Shown here piece after piece: positions 11,269 to 24,040 of a DNA stretch of 64,000 nucleotides; the stretch's first letter is position 1; every line of letters begins with the position of its first letter. The stretch lies in NCBI GenBank assembly GCA_002633025.1, contig NMRB01000129.1, positions 338,956 through 402,955 of the forward strand. Reading direction: 5' to 3'. Both the position numbers and the translations under genes were made by a program. This DNA is from Notospermus geniculatus (taxonomy: Eukaryota > Nemertea > Pilidiophora > Heteronemertea > Lineidae). The notes beneath the pieces were generated by a model. That model saw nothing but the letters and a program-made list of their open reading frames with translations, was not told the origin of the DNA and searched no databases.

Positions 11269-12093
11269 GTTACTTTGATAACTAAAGATTAAGGGACCCC
11301 GACGCAGCTGGTGTGGGCTGAGCTTAAATATCGTTAAAGTGGACGCTTATGTAGATGTTGAAATACGGTATAATATAACATTCATGTATCTTTATATGAA
11401 TGTCCCCTTTGAAGGGACATTCTTTGGGATAGCTGTGTGTTTCGTTGAAGAGGCGACTTCAAATTTTGTTTGTAGCTATCTCGTCTGTACGCCGGAAAAT
11501 GTTAACATCTGCTGTGTCGATTAAAGTAATTTTCCCCGACTCCTTGGCATATTAGAGAAATAAAGAAGAATTGTCTAATTTTCAATAATAAGAAGCGATT
11601 TACTGATGAGTGCTTGATCGATTAACGAGTATCCTAGGAGAATAATAGCCAATAGACAACAAGGCATTCCCATCAGAATTGGTAACCACTGCTGACAAGC
11701 ATTAGGAATGCTGAAGGTCTGTTCACAAGGCTGTGGCATGTTGATCTACAGCATTCCCATGTCAGCGGTATTCCAATATCGCCTTCCTCATATCATCGGT
11801 TAAATCATGGTTATCTTCCTCTATCATGTACCGCCTCAAGTTGGTTACAATGATTTAACGTTCAATAATGCGCTATTTCAACGGTGATGATGTGGAAAGC
11901 TCCTTATGAGGTGTGACGCAAACGGTAACGGTTCAATGTACATTGTCATCAGCCATGTACAAATGGCAGGACAGCCACTGCTATAAGATCTTTTTTATTG
12001 TGAACACTTACAAATAGATGAAAACGTCCGCCAGACGTTCGTGCATGACTTGTTCAATATGTAACTTCATCGGGTCGGAGGCAAGTTACAAAA
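11269..12093. repeat. Direct duplication, copy 2 (~825 bp)
   Basis: Near-identical to 10442-11267, differing mainly in the short stretch around 11340-11400. It runs on without interruption into 12094, so this copy is the one contiguous with the cholinesterase-like gene. Confidence 0.9.
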
Positions 12094-12424
12094 TACGACA
12101 TTCATTGCATCGGTCATGACTATACTGAATTACAAGATTTCCATGTGTGGACGAAAGTCTGTTGACATGGTTTTCAATTGTGTAGTATCGTCTGTCTCGC
12201 AATGTGAAATATGATGCGATATTTTCCTTGGCCATCATCTCGTTCTCACCAATAGATATTCAAACACGTTGAATCGCTTTGAAATTGGCTGATTGGAAGT
12301 GATAATAGCTGGCATTAGTCAGATGGCCAACACTGCATACGACCTTGACGATTGGAAGTCCAAGTCGAAAACTGAAGACTTCTAGCAAATCTACGGTAAA
12401 ATCGAGCTTAATTCGATATTTTAG

Positions 12425-15400
12425 GTATGACTGGTACCCGATTGTCCTCCTACTGCTTGTCTTCAAGTGCCTTGCCAGCGATCCAGCGTCCGTTACCGTC
12501 CAAACACCTCTTGGGGAAGTCATAGGCATCCGGCAAACATATCCGTATGCGTTAGGTGAGTGGACACTTGAGATTTTGCATGCATTTTACAATACATGCC
12601 ACACACATGTCTCATCCTTTTTGCATTGCAGAAAGAAAAAAAAAATAGGCTGCACTCGTCGGTTCTCCAAACTATCAGCACTATCTTGTACACGACCAAC
12701 ATACTGGGGGACTGAATTAACGATTTCCATTTGATGATATGACGAAGATGATATGGATAGGGGAAGATTTACATCTCGCTATAGTTTTTTTCTCACCTAT
12801 ATCGTATTTCAATGACTTATCACACTTGCAATTCACTTTTCAGGGGAACACACGGACACAGTTGATTCGTACCTCGGGCTTCCGTATGCACAACCACCAG
12901 TTGGCAACTTAAGATTTGAGGTTGGTAACGTCGCATTCAGCTGTTTTGGGTGGCATTTCAAATAGTTTTGCGGCAGGTTTGGGCATTCCTATAGCGCAAA
13001 ATGTTAGGAAGAGATTGGTAAATTGAACATCGTGATTTTTTTCGCAAGCCTTGTGCCTATACCGCGATCATTGGTTATTGCAGAGCTGCGATTGACTTTG
13101 AATCGTGATTTACAGAATGTGGAATTTCATCCTTCACGCCAGCTGCCGTTCACTCAAAGTGCAACCAACATTTTTCACGACACAACACTGGAATGAGTTT
13201 CGCATGATGGCGTTTCAATTGTATTATCCGACATTTTTGCCCTTATGGGAATACTATATTATAGATAATGTTTCCTCTCAGAAGTGATGTGTAACTATGC
13301 CAATCACCTATCGTTGTTCTATTTTTCCCTCCCCCGCCGAACCATCGCTAATGGTGATTTTTAATTGTCCCTAATGAGGGTGCATTGCAGACGTTCGATT
13401 TGCCTGTGGTATGATACGTTCAACAGCAGAAGAGATTTTGTCACATTCCTTACATTATTATACGAGACTAACCCTAAATTCGAAGACTACGTTGTGAAAA
13501 TGTTGCGAAAAGTAATGCTACGAAAATTCACTATATTGTGACCTAAATTCGTGTCTATGAATAAATTAATCTTTTATTCCTGTACACGATGCTTTGAATT
13601 AACGAATTTTTTCGACAAATCTCAAGAAAGGCATTTTGTGATCAACATTTTAGAAAGAAAATGTTCTTTTTGTTTGTTCTCAGGAACCTGAGCCGGTGAA
13701 ACCGTGGGAGGAACCCTTGAATGCTACAGTCTGGTCTCGGGGGAGTTCATGCAAGGCTGAGGAAGATTGTCTTTATCTAAACATATACTCACCATTCAAG
13801 GTAGACATCAACGTTTTTCATCAGCCTACTTATCAACGAAACAGACAATATATGTACATGTACATGATGTACAGGATTGTTAACCAGTGAGAAATCAACT
13901 TCAAGTCTACTTGTCAAAGAAACTTGGACAATAGGCCTACATGTGTCACGGTTGTTAACCAGTGCGACTGCCTCCACGATTTTCATCAGCCTGTGAGTCT
14001 ACTTGTCAAGAAACGCGGACAATACATGGACACGGTTGTTAATGCTTCAACGATTTTCATCAGTTTGTAAGTCCACTTGTCAAAGAAACGCGGACAATAG
14101 GCCTACATCTGTCACGGTTGTTGCGCACGATTTTCATCAGCCTGTGAGTCTACTTGTCAAGAAACGCGGACAATACATGGACACGGTTGTTAACCAGTGA
14201 GAATGCTTCAACGATTTTCATCAGCGTGCGGGTCTTGTCAAAGAAACGTGGGTACATGTACACATTTGTCAACCAGTGAAACATTTTTATCAGTGTGCTC
14301 TGAGAATGTGTGCCAATGAAAACAGCTGTAGTAGAGATCTTTCGATGGCCTTGATTGTTAAGCATATCGGCTTGCCTTGCCGATTGCTTAACAGATTCCT
14401 ATGCTCCCTTCGTTAACTGTCAAGCAAATTCCTGCTTGCCATGTTTTCCCTCAGCAGAACTTCTTTTGTTAAAAAATGTCCGGGAAAAATGTGCCTTGTT
14501 TTTTATTCATTTGACCCCCATTTTCAGCCCTCGGATCGTCAAGACACTCGCTACCCCGTAATGGTCTATATCCACGGGGGTTCCTACATGCAAGGCTCGG
14601 CCACCGACTATGACGGCACCGTCCTCGCCCAATACGGAGTGGTGGTTGTCATCATGAACTACAGGCTTTTCATTGCTGGTAAGCTCAAGTCGGAGTAAAC
14701 TACCATCCATTCATGCCGTATCATTCACTGAGATTATGAAATGCTCAGGTGTTGAACATTTGTAACAATTAAACGTTTAGAAATACCGGTATACGTGGAA
14801 GCTAGACATTAACAAACTTTATTGAAATACCGAGGAAAATTTTTTACAGGTTTTCTGAGCACCGATAATTCAATGCTGCCTGGTAACTATGGTATTCTCG
14901 ATCAGATCATGGCGCTGAAATGGATCTCAAAATACATCAGCTATTTCCGGGGAAACCCAAACGAAGTGACCATCTTCGGGAACAGTGCTGGCGGATCCAG
15001 CGTTGGAATACATATCATATCTCCCCTGTCAAATGGTACGTCATTATCCTGGTGTAATAGGAAAGGTTGTCTTTTGGAGACATATCTAGGAAAGGATTCC
15101 ATTGAATGATTGCGTCATTTGTATTTTTCCTGCGTATTTAAGGTCTTCCAATAAGCCTACGGCGTTTTAAGTCATTTCCTTTGTCCATTTCTTTTTAAGG
15201 TCTTTTCAATCGCGCTATCATACAGAGCGGTCCAATCAATGCCTATTGGGCATCTTATAAGTCTGACGATCGGTTTAGCCCTCGTCGTTTCTTCGAAGAA
15301 GTTCTAGAAAAGCAGGGATGTGAGTCAGCCACCGTCCAAGAGGCTATTGCCTGCCTAAAAAAAGTTGAATACAAGTATCTAATTGACCCCTGGATGAAGA

Positions 15401-17775
15401 CTGGCAAGGATGTGAGTGACTTTTTTATTTCAAAATACTCAGGCTGGACTTTCGAGAAGTCGAGACACACTTAGTGATACCGGTTCGGGGGGGAAGTGCT
15501 AATACAGATCACACGCTAACGATAACGCTTACGTTAACGCTATTTCTTGCATGTATTTCATGTACAAAAAATATCGTTAACGTAAATGTTATCGTTAGCG
15601 TGTGATCTCTTAAACTCCCTATTGACTCCGAAGGCAGTGGACACTCCGCCCCTGTACCCGAGGTACAGTCCATGACTTGCTCAGCCTGCCGTCGTGCGTC
15701 AGCCAGCATATCACGATTCAGCACGAAACCAATGGACGATTAAGATATAGGCCTAAAAATCAGCCAGTAACTTCATCCATCTTTTCTTCAGTACACACTT
15801 TTTACGATTTCTGAGGAAGACACCAAACCCCGTATAGATGGTCACGTGATCCCAGAGGCCATTCCATCCCTGTTGTCGAGCGGTCAGGTGAACAATGTGT
15901 CGGTCATGATAGGTGTGACATCAGAGGAATCCGCCCGGATCTATGGATTTTTCTTGGATTCGAGATTCTACCGCTATTACACTGATGCAGGTATCTAAGC
16001 AATGCGCATCAAAAAAGGCGGAGAGAAAGACCTTCGTTTCAAGGGTTTTTGGTAGACAGAGGCCCACAAGTTCCAATAAAGGCGGATTTGATGCCTGGAT
16101 CAACCGTGAAGGCCGAATGATACATTTATCCCATTAAGTTCAGTGTCAGCTTCAGAACTGCGGTTTTAGCCACCGTCCGTCGTTGCAATCAAGAACCACC
16201 AAAGTACAGTACAGTAATTGTTTCTTACAGATCATGAATTAAGCGATGGCATGGAGCGAGCGTCCTTTCTCAAGATGGCGGAATACTTCGTCAAGTTATT
16301 CGACTGGCCAAGCAACGCTGCTGACATCGTAAAATATCACTACACTGACTGGAGAAATCCAAACGATGTTTTTATCAACAGGGATATGTTTATTCAAGTA
16401 AGCCGTTCATCAGACTAAACAATGGCTGTATCTTCCACCAAATTGGCGTATTCGTTCCTAAGTTTTTTTGGGCATTTGGGTTTTTATTTCTCTGCAATAA
16501 CGCAACAAAAGTGTGGATCGTATTCTACCTACATGTATGAAAACTCTACGGCAAATTTCTCGACCCGAAGATTGTAGATTCTCCAGGTAGTGTTCGCTAA
16601 TAGGCAACATTGCTTATGAGTCAATGTATTTTTTTGTTGGAATATTGATGTAAAACAGAAAACCACAAGTAAAGAAAGCATGTGTGATATTTAAACGAGA
16701 GAGATTTTAGGCCAATAGGAATGACAGAGGTGACCACTCATTCCTTTGACGACTCTGTTATCTTACAATAAACACTCAGTTAGTTATTAGGAAAGTCAAG
16801 ATGTCTACCACCACACCTGAATCAGAATCCTGTTGGAGAAAAATCCAGTCTTCAAGTCACGTTACTGCTCCATTTCAGCTATGTGGAGACATCGACATGG
16901 CCCATCCGTCGCATACCCTAGCGAATGCCTTTGATGCAATAGGCTTGCCCGTATACCGTTATCTCATCGACTTCAGACTTCCTAATCAAGCCATCTTCCC
17001 GGAATGGGTCAGAAACTGCAGCTATCACGAGATTGAGTTGTCCCTCTTATTCGGTGCGCCATTCTCGGGGCATGTACAACCCTTTATCTTGTCGACCCAC
17101 CATACTGAAGAAGATAAACGGTTGAGCAAGGCACTCATGAAGTGGTGGTCGAACTTCGCGAAATACGGGTAAGGTCCTACTAAGGGTTTTCTTCCCAAAC
17201 CTTTTGCCAAGGGGAGGAGGACTGTGGATGGGTCAGGGCCTCGCTCGCGACTTCGGCTTCCGCAGTTTCGAGTTATCAACGTTGACGTCTTTTTATTATG
17301 TCCTTAGACATGTTAGAGATTTAGGTTTCTACTGTGTTCTTACTTGAGGCACAAGTTATCGAACATTCACACCGATCTGTGCTCTGGTTTCAGGAAACCG
17401 ACAGTCACAGACGATGCCAATCCTTACAACACCGATTGGGTTCCGTACACCAAACAGTCCGGGAAGTATCTTTTCGTCGGAGACAGAAGTGTCAGTATCA
17501 AAGACCACATGAAGCCGAAGACATTTGCCTTTTGGGACTGGTTGATGCCACGCCTTACACAAAACTCAACCTTTCAACACTTACCCAGCAAACAACATGG
17601 GGGAACTTCTTATCCTGTAATTTTATGGGTTTTTGTGGCTCTTTCTATCGTTTTTCTAAGCTTTGTGATTGTTTTGGGTGCTTTACTCATCTGGTATCGG
17701 AACTCTGCCCGGCGTAGACAAGGGGGCGCTTTTTCCGTGAGTTATAATGGACCAAAACACGTTACTGCAACGTGA
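12425..17775 (+). CDS. Membrane-anchored cholinesterase-like carboxylesterase (5' end missing)
   Basis: Ten exons join in frame: 12425-12555, 12844-12920, 13684-13800, 14528-14678, 14850-15035, 15200-15411, 15792-15990, 16231-16397, 16879-17168, 17394-17775. All have GT/AG borders, giving about 637 residues. The first exon carries a secretion-signal core ([14 protein letters not shown]) but no in-frame ATG, so the initiator lies in an upstream exon. Family marks are EDCLYLN, an oxyanion HGG, the nucleophile elbow GNSAGG (usually GESAG), the acidic residue in GVTSEES, and [10 protein letters not shown] supplying His in H-x-x-E spacing. The triad therefore looks complete. The end has one transmembrane helix ([20 protein letters not shown]) and a ~25-residue basic cytoplasmic tail, as in neuroligin- or gliotactin-type proteins. 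It is likely a type I surface protein with an extracellular esterase fold; whether it is enzyme or adhesion molecule is open. Confidence 0.85.
13803..14290. repeat. Intronic minisatellite
   Basis: Within intron 3 of the cholinesterase-like gene, an irregular tandem array of about six units of 65-85 bp. Each contains gattttcatcag, gtctacttgtcaa(a)gaaac and ggttgttaaccagtgag. Units differ by small deletions. Confidence 0.8.
15507..15607. repeat. Intronic hairpin, ~33-bp arms
   Basis: GATCACACGCTAACGATAAC on the left is mirrored exactly at the right end (GTTATCGTTAGCGTGTGATC), and the arms continue through cgttaacg on both sides. It lies in the intron between exons 6 and 7 of the cholinesterase-like gene. 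Probably a small MITE. Confidence 0.75.
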
Positions 17776-18949
17776 AGCTGAAGTAGTTTGTTGGGGCTTG
17801 AGCTCTGTTGCGAGACTGGTATGGTAGCGTTTGGAATGTGACGCCAACGACCCTATGAAATCAGGTCACAAATGATATCATTGATGCAATTCACCATATG
17901 GACAAGTTGTGGAATGGGAAATCTACAAAGAGTACAACGTGAACGATTTCCTTTCTGAAATCTCACTTCAGAGAGAGTGTGACGTCATGAGGTAACATGT
18001 TTTGAATGGATAATCAAAACTTGTACATGATCATCGGAGCGCTGCGTTGATATGGAAATATTTGATGCACTTCGATAGACTTGGTGGTATGAACGGTTCA
18101 GGCGTGGACGGGTTGGACCTGGGAAAAGAACATGGCATCCGTTGTGATCTTAAGGTCTTCCCGAAAGACTATTATTCAAACTAAATTTGTGTTGTTTTTG
18201 TTCTCTATTTTCCCCGGAATGGATGGGGTTTAGATCTTCTGGCATTCAAGTTATTATGTTGTACAAAATAATAAATGAAAAAGTATGTGACAAAATTGAC
18301 TACTACTTTTGAATATGCATTCTTGGAATTTCCATGCTTCCTCAAGAAATAATTAAGACGCAAATCAAGAAGAACATTTAGTCAATATAATGCAATTGCC
18401 TATATGTTAGCAAAGTACATGATAAAGAACATTACATGATTCCATATACATGTAGAACAATTAACCACGCACAAAAACTGACTGTAACAATATTAGTACA
18501 CACTTTCCGACAAATACATGTAATCTCAAACAACCTATATGTATGTTCTAGAGTGTATCCAGAAATGTCACTAGCATATTGGTTGACTAGTATCTTCATT
18601 ACTGAGGGGACATTATTTGAGACACTCTGTAGTAAATCTCATCTTTTGTCCTTCTAGAAGACGAACAATTCCCTCTCCAAAAGTTATCTGGTATACCAAT
18701 TCCTCAGTCATTTNGGAAAGGCGGCTGCCGATTCTCCACGGTGAATAATTGCATAATTCCTTGGTATAACTTGACTATTTGAGCAGACTATTGTCCATGT
18801 AAGTAGGACTTGCATCCCTAGCTCTCCCATTTACATCACTCTGGCATGAGCCGCCCAATTCAGCGACCTCGAAACTTCTTCATTGTCAACTCACATCTCA
18901 GTCTGGTGTGAACATCGAGTGGATAGAAGCGGGAAAATGATCTGACTGC
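17776..18949. other. 3' UTR and intergenic
   Basis: Begins with the likely 3' UTR of the esterase gene. No further gene seen. A single N at 18714 marks another assembly join, here without an obvious duplicate on its two sides. Confidence 0.4.
18270..18275 (+). other. Candidate polyadenylation signal of the cholinesterase-like gene
   Basis: A canonical AATAAA about 495 bases after the stop codon at 17775, in an A/T-rich context. It is the first such hexamer I noticed on this strand downstream of the gene. Confidence 0.45.
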
Positions 18950-19130
18950 AAAAAGTTCGGTCAAAATGTTATTTTGCGATCACGCATATTTTGCGTGATC
19001 CGTATTTTGCGAAAAATTTGCGAGGCAAATGCGAGGTCTTCATGAATACCACGCATCGCATAATTTGCGTGGACGCAAACCCATCGCAACGCAAATATTT
19101 GCGATCTCTTCGTGAATAAGGCCCCAGGCT
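18950..19130. mobile_element. Relic of a TTTGCG-rich TIR element
   Basis: Dense gcaaat/atttgcg words and the end tcgtgaataaggcccc resemble the ends of the element at 47392-48650 (ttattcactaa, tttgcgtg). Only one end is convincing here. Confidence 0.35.
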
Positions 19131-19455
19131 TCTGAGCATGCGCAGTACGCTACCTTCACTGAGTTTGTCAATCGTGCAAACCGCACAGCAGACAGGATGC
19201 CCGAAGCGACGTGAAAGAAGGGAAGGGGCGACCTTAAAAGGTAGCAAATGCCGACCAGCAGCTGTGGATTGTCCACAGACATTATCGAAGTGGCTCATAA
19301 TAAAGAAAGAAACCCGTTTTAAGACGATGAGGAGGTTGTTTGTATGTATGGCATCATTAACATATTGCCGGACTGCGGATCTCGCCGCCGTGCCGGTGTA
19401 ACGTCAGCGAATTCTGGGGCTCCTTCCGAGAAAAGACCAACTTGCCTGGCATACC

Positions 19456-19518
19456 CGAGTGACATCAATGATGACGATGTCAGCCGGCGGCTGACATCGT
19501 CATCATTGATGTCACTCG
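19456..19518. repeat. Perfect 30-bp-arm palindrome
   Basis: The arm CGAGTGACATCAATGATGAC plus gatgtcagcc is followed after three bases by its exact complement. A 63-bp cruciform-capable sequence with no mismatches, so it is recent or maintained. Confidence 0.9.
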
Positions 19519-20254
19519 TGTCGGATTGAACACTCTTCATGCTCTTATGCGTGAATGTATCCTCTAAAACTCCCCTGAGGAGAAATCTCGACTCGGCGAA
19601 CTGGTGGCATCCATGTTGTTTTGACAATCAGCTGTCACTCATTCAGAACTTGCCCAATCAGTGATCGCGTAGTAAATTCCATAGTAATCACGTGGCGTGA
19701 TGATTGACAGCCGCTCATTCATGCTGGCGTAGCGCGGGAAAATGAAAACGAGGCTGTCTCGCTCGCCCCGGCGGTTTAGGATCACTTTAAGACGCACCTC
19801 AATTATCTGCATGAACTGCCTCCACTCCGTCATGTCCGTGACATGTGACTGGCGATGTCTGGCAATATGTGCAATCTTCGTTGAGGCGATGACCACGACG
19901 ACAGCAAGATAGACATAACACATAGCCTAATCGGCGAAGTTCGGAAACGTTCGGTGGTAAATAACCTTTGACCCGATGACGTTGCAAGAAAATTCTCCCA
20001 ACCTAAAACAGCCTCAAACTTATAGTCGGTGACACTTTTCAACGGGCTACCCGACTTGGACACTCCAAAATAAACTTGTCCCGCCCTCCATAAACCGAAT
20101 TTGCCTTCACACCGCGTAACGCCAGCACACTGACTACATTTTGCACATTTCGCCTGAGCCCGTCTCTGAGGTGGAATGAGAGTGAGTGACCCGTGGTATT
20201 GATCTGTATCGCTTCGCGCATTTGCCGCTGCGCGGCGTTCAGGGTCCTTGCGTC
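19519..20254. other. Unclassified region with minus-strand open frames
   Basis: Minus-strand frames at 19639-19923 and 20039-20221 are open for 94 and 60 codons but carry no motif I recognise, and no splice sites link them clearly. They could be remnants of a repeat-encoded protein. Confidence 0.25.
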
Positions 20255-20718
20255 AAGCTACATCGGAGATGATTGAGAGATTCGTTTTGTTAAAATGTAC
20301 TCGAAGACGACGGAGCCCAGGCGTTGTTATCAGCTGCGAATGTGACACGTACACGCTATGCCCACCAAGTGACATTGGCAGCGCTTCATGAACTTCAGCA
20401 GAAGGCTTACCATGAATGTACTGACGGCGTGGACAGTGCAATTTGACGAATGGTGCACATCCAAGATAACAGAGTTTCCGCTGTTCCAGTACTTGTGCAC
20501 GGTTATGGAGTTGATGTGCCTGTACATTCGTGCCGTTCGAACGGGCAATTTCGACTTGTACGTGTACACTCTTGACCAGTTGATGCCTTGGGTATTCGCA
20601 CTAGACCAGGTGAATTATGCCAGGTGGTTACCACAGTACACATCAGAGACATGAGCACTCTGAAGGACAGGCACCCATCAGTTTACCAAGAGTTCCAGCG
20701 AGGAATTCTCACACTTAA

Positions 20719-21294
20719 AAAATTTCTCGTCGTACTGACAAGCTGGAACTCGTTCTCAGCCATATGCTTAAATTGACAGGGTCTATCTTGTCAATTGACA
20801 AGTTTTCAACTTGTCATCCTCGGATAAAGACGTCTTATCATTGAAACAAATATACATCTTGTCATTCAGGCTAAACAAAAATTAAACAATATGCTCCAAG
20901 AGACTGTTATACGGTAGTTACAAGTACTAACAACAGGTACATATGACGGGAAAACCCTACCTACTTTCAGAGCCTACGACGGGATTCGAACCTACGGCCT
21001 ATGAAACATACAAATTACTAGACAGAACCCCTAAATCACGCGGCTAATGAGGCAACGATGGTGACAGCATTCTTAGAGTTTAAAATTGAGTGATGAATGC
21101 GAGGGAAGCGCATGCACAATAATGTCCTGCCACCTGTATCTTATCGCCAAAACTAGAGATCTTGTCAACTGAACTCGTCACAGAGATGTGCGACTCGCCA
21201 TGACAAGTAAATCGTGTAATGAATGACGTAACTCGTCAGACTGACAAAAGCATCTCGTCAATATTCGCAGACAAGTTGCGGTGACAAGAATTTT
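20719..21294. mobile_element. piggyBac-type non-autonomous element (TTAA target)
   Basis: TTAA stands at both borders (20715-20718 and 21295-21298). The ends are AAAATTTCTCGTC and the complement of AAAATTCTTGTC. Many subterminal gacaag/cttgtc words crowd both ends, as transposase-binding repeats often do. Removing the insert plus one TTAA leaves the interrupted host frame continuous from GILTL to MALDQAH, which strongly supports these borders. It carries a tRNA-like SINE segment and no transposase. Confidence 0.7.
20965..21060 (-). mobile_element. tRNA-like SINE segment
   Basis: On the minus strand there is a B box GGTTCGAATCC (20992-20982) and, about 40 bases upstream, an A-box-like TAGCCGCGTGATTTAGGGG (21045-21027). 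The arms do not pair as a full tRNA cloverleaf. It differs from the SINE family at 4680 and 41035. Confidence 0.5.
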
Positions 21295-21476
21295 TTAAGC
21301 CTGCACTAATGGCTCTCGACCAGGCTCACGAGCAGATGAACAAGGACATCAAAGGTGAAGGAGGTGCCATTGGCCTGATGGACAAACCTACTGCCCTTCG
21401 GAGATGGATACTGGTGGGACCGGAGCTAGCCAGAGTGGTGGCCGAGTTTGAAGAATCCATGGGATATGACGAACTA

Positions 21477-22115
21477 CAGTTTGTATCAAAAAAAGCAACA
21501 CTTGGTATTTTCTCAAATATCTATAAATCTATAATGGATATGACAAATATACATAGGTCATATTAATCCTCTGGATCTTAGCTTCAAATTGGTACCATTG
21601 GTGCCTGAATAGAGTTCCACGTGGCTGATCAGGCACTGTTGAAACGAAACGGCTTGTAATCCAATTTGGTGCAGGGTTGGGATTTCCCTTTGTAAGTTGA
21701 TGCATTTTCCGCCATGACGGGGCCATGAGAACTTGACCATGACTACAACCAAGTAGGGAAGCACAAAGTGCCATAAAAAATTACGTTTACATCTGTTTTT
21801 TTACACTTTGCTGAGATCAACATCAAAGATGTTATTTTGTTGACATCTGGGAATTGTCTGTGAATGTTATGCAATGAATAAGGCACAGAGTGTCAATAAC
21901 AACATGAATCCTCGCCCTGCAACAAATGCAATTTTAGATCATTTTGTTTAAACAGTGCTAGATCAGTCATGCGTAACGGTATTCCAACATGAATGGTGTC
22001 ATTTTGAAGCTAAGATCCAGAGGATTAATATGACCTATGTATATTTGTTGTATCCATCCTAGTTTTATAGATACTGGAGAAAATATCAACTGTTGCGTTT
22101 TTTTTATACACCCTG
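21477..22115. mobile_element. mariner-type MITE with ~110-bp TIRs
   Basis: Target TA is duplicated at 21475-21476 and 22116-22117. Terminal repeats start CAGTTTGTATCAAAAAAAGC on the left and CAGGGTGTATAAAAAAAAC (complement of the right end). They run inward past ATTAATCCTCTGGATCTTAG on both sides. Excision down to one TA joins the host codons GAT ATG/GAC GAA CT with A GAT TCA, giving YDELDSDEHHEQ in one frame, as the family expects. No transposase is encoded. Confidence 0.85.
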
Positions 22116-22950
22116 TAGATTCAGATGAGCACCACGAGCAGTCTCTGCATAGACAACAGTCGTTTGCCAGCGATGTGAATGCTCTACGAGATGTGATAGA
22201 TGACGAGGCAAATCCCTTCATGGAGAAGACCACAGACATTTTCGCTATAGACAGCAAGATTGTCATGGCTGAAGACACAGTTGCGTCGATCAAGACTGCG
22301 AAAAGTTTGGGGACGACGCAGTACGTCGCATTCGTTGAGGATAGAATCAACGGGAAAGAAAAATCTGTGGCCGATATCATCACACAAAACAAACTTGTTC
22401 TATTCAGGAACGCCCATAGAAAACCATCTCCCAAAACGTCACAAATCAAAAGTCTGAAAAAGGATTGCCATTTGTTTTCGAGGCTTTACATAGGATGCCA
22501 GTCTCGAGGAGGCGATTTGAAACAGTTCTTCGCCCACGAAAATCAGAACGACACACCTACTCTATCCAACAAAGGAAAACTCCGAAATCGAACAAAGGCA
22601 GATCTTTTACCGTGTCTTGAATCAATCAACCGATGAAAACAAGCAAGGATATAGAGAGCCAGAGGTAACGATGAAGATCCTAGACGGAGCTGCCATTGTC
22701 AACATGAGATCACCCACCACGTCTCGGGCACTTGATGACTACAATGACGTTGACTTTCAGCCGTACATCAAGAAGGGGCTCAAATCAGTTGAAAGACATG
22801 ACATCGTCTTCGACCAGTACAGGGCAAACAGTTTGAAGAATCCGGCCAGACCAGAGCGTGGAATAGGTATTCGCCGACCAGTTACTGGTAAGACAGCACT
22901 TCCTAAGGATTGGCGAAATTTTCTCCAGAACGCCGAGAATAAAAGAGAAC

Positions 22951-24040
22951 AAGATGACATTGTAAATGTCGAATGGTTCCCGATAGTACAGGTGCTTCTA
23001 CCGGTACATGAATGGTACATTGATAGAGATCAAGGCACGTTGATAGAGGTCAGATAAAAAGGTACGGTAAAAAAGGTACCGGTAAAAAGGTACTAGGTAA
23101 TAGAGGTACTAGGTAAAAAGGTACTCGGCAAAAAGGTACTAGGTAATAAAGGTACTAGGTAACAAAGGTACATCATGCCTCTGCCTGTACCTCTACCACA
23201 GGCAGAGATATTTCAAATTATCAAGTTTGACCTTGACCTTGACCTCTGATCATCAAGGTCGTTGCATAATCGAAATGGGCATCTTCAATAACCTAAGTAT
23301 GGGTGATATCATGCCTCTACCTCTACCACAGGCACAGATATTTCAAATTACCACGTTTGACCTTGACCTTGACCTCTGATCATCAAGGTCGTTGCATAAT
23401 CGAAATGGGCATCATCAATAACCTAAGTATGGGTGATATCATGCCTCTATCTCTACCACAGGCAGAGATATTTCAAATTATCAAGTTTGATATATCAAAA
23501 TCTCATGATATTTCAATCACCCGGACACGTGAGGCTGAGAATTTTAACACAGTCCAGTCCTTGGATAAGCAGGCATGAACTGAGACTTGTTTCATGTTGC
23601 TCAGTTGACAATATGGCAAGTTATCTTAAAATATCAAATTTGTGATATCAATATCACCATGACCCCTACATCTCAGATCAAAAGTAATCAGTTCGATTCC
23701 TAGGGTATGAAAACCTAAGGGTAGGACTTGTTTCTGTTGCCCTAGGTGTTAAAGGAGCTGAGTTATGGCATCAGATAAAAGCGTGACGGACAAAATATCA
23801 TGTCTGATATGTTGATTACATCATGATGGAGGCATCTGATGTTGAAAATGATGAGCTCATTGGATTGCCCAGGTTGACAAACCTAGGGGTAGGATGTGTT
23901 ACCAGGACTGTAGCTGTTGAAGGAGATAAGATATGAAGGCGTGACAGACGGACACACACACACATACACAACCACACACACACAGACACCATGACCAAAA
24001 ACAATATGGTTCCCGATCTTGATGATCGGGAACCATAATT
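22951..24040. mobile_element. Composite insertion with tandem repeats
   Basis: Interrupts the decayed gene between NKRE (22938-22950) and FLADK (24043). It contains a short (aggtactaggtaaaa)n array at about 23060-23170 and three copies of a ~130-bp unit at 23173-23500. It also has a (CA)n tract at 23950-23990 and a hairpin ATGGTTCCCGATC/GATCGGGAACCAT at 24005-24036; atggttcccgat also occurs at 22974. Both borders look like ends of one inserted element but no duplication was fixed. Confidence 0.5.
23173..23500. repeat. Three ~130-bp tandem units with TGACCT words
   Basis: Each unit holds atcatgcctct, ctctaccacaggca(g/c)agatat and, in the first two, TTTGACCTTGACCTTGACCT followed by atcaaggtc. 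The unit boundary word gggtgatatc recurs at 23301 and 23431. Confidence 0.85.

Noticed and set aside
17025-17066. Loss of the catalytic His in the cholinesterase-like protein
   Set aside because: Aligning on E-I-E suggested loss, but aligning on the following F-G-x-P places His at the correct position (H-x-x-E-x4-F-G), so the triad is complete.
19138-19627. Overlapping frames around the 19456 palindrome
   Set aside because: The same peptide appears on both strands because of the palindrome; a DNA-symmetry artefact.
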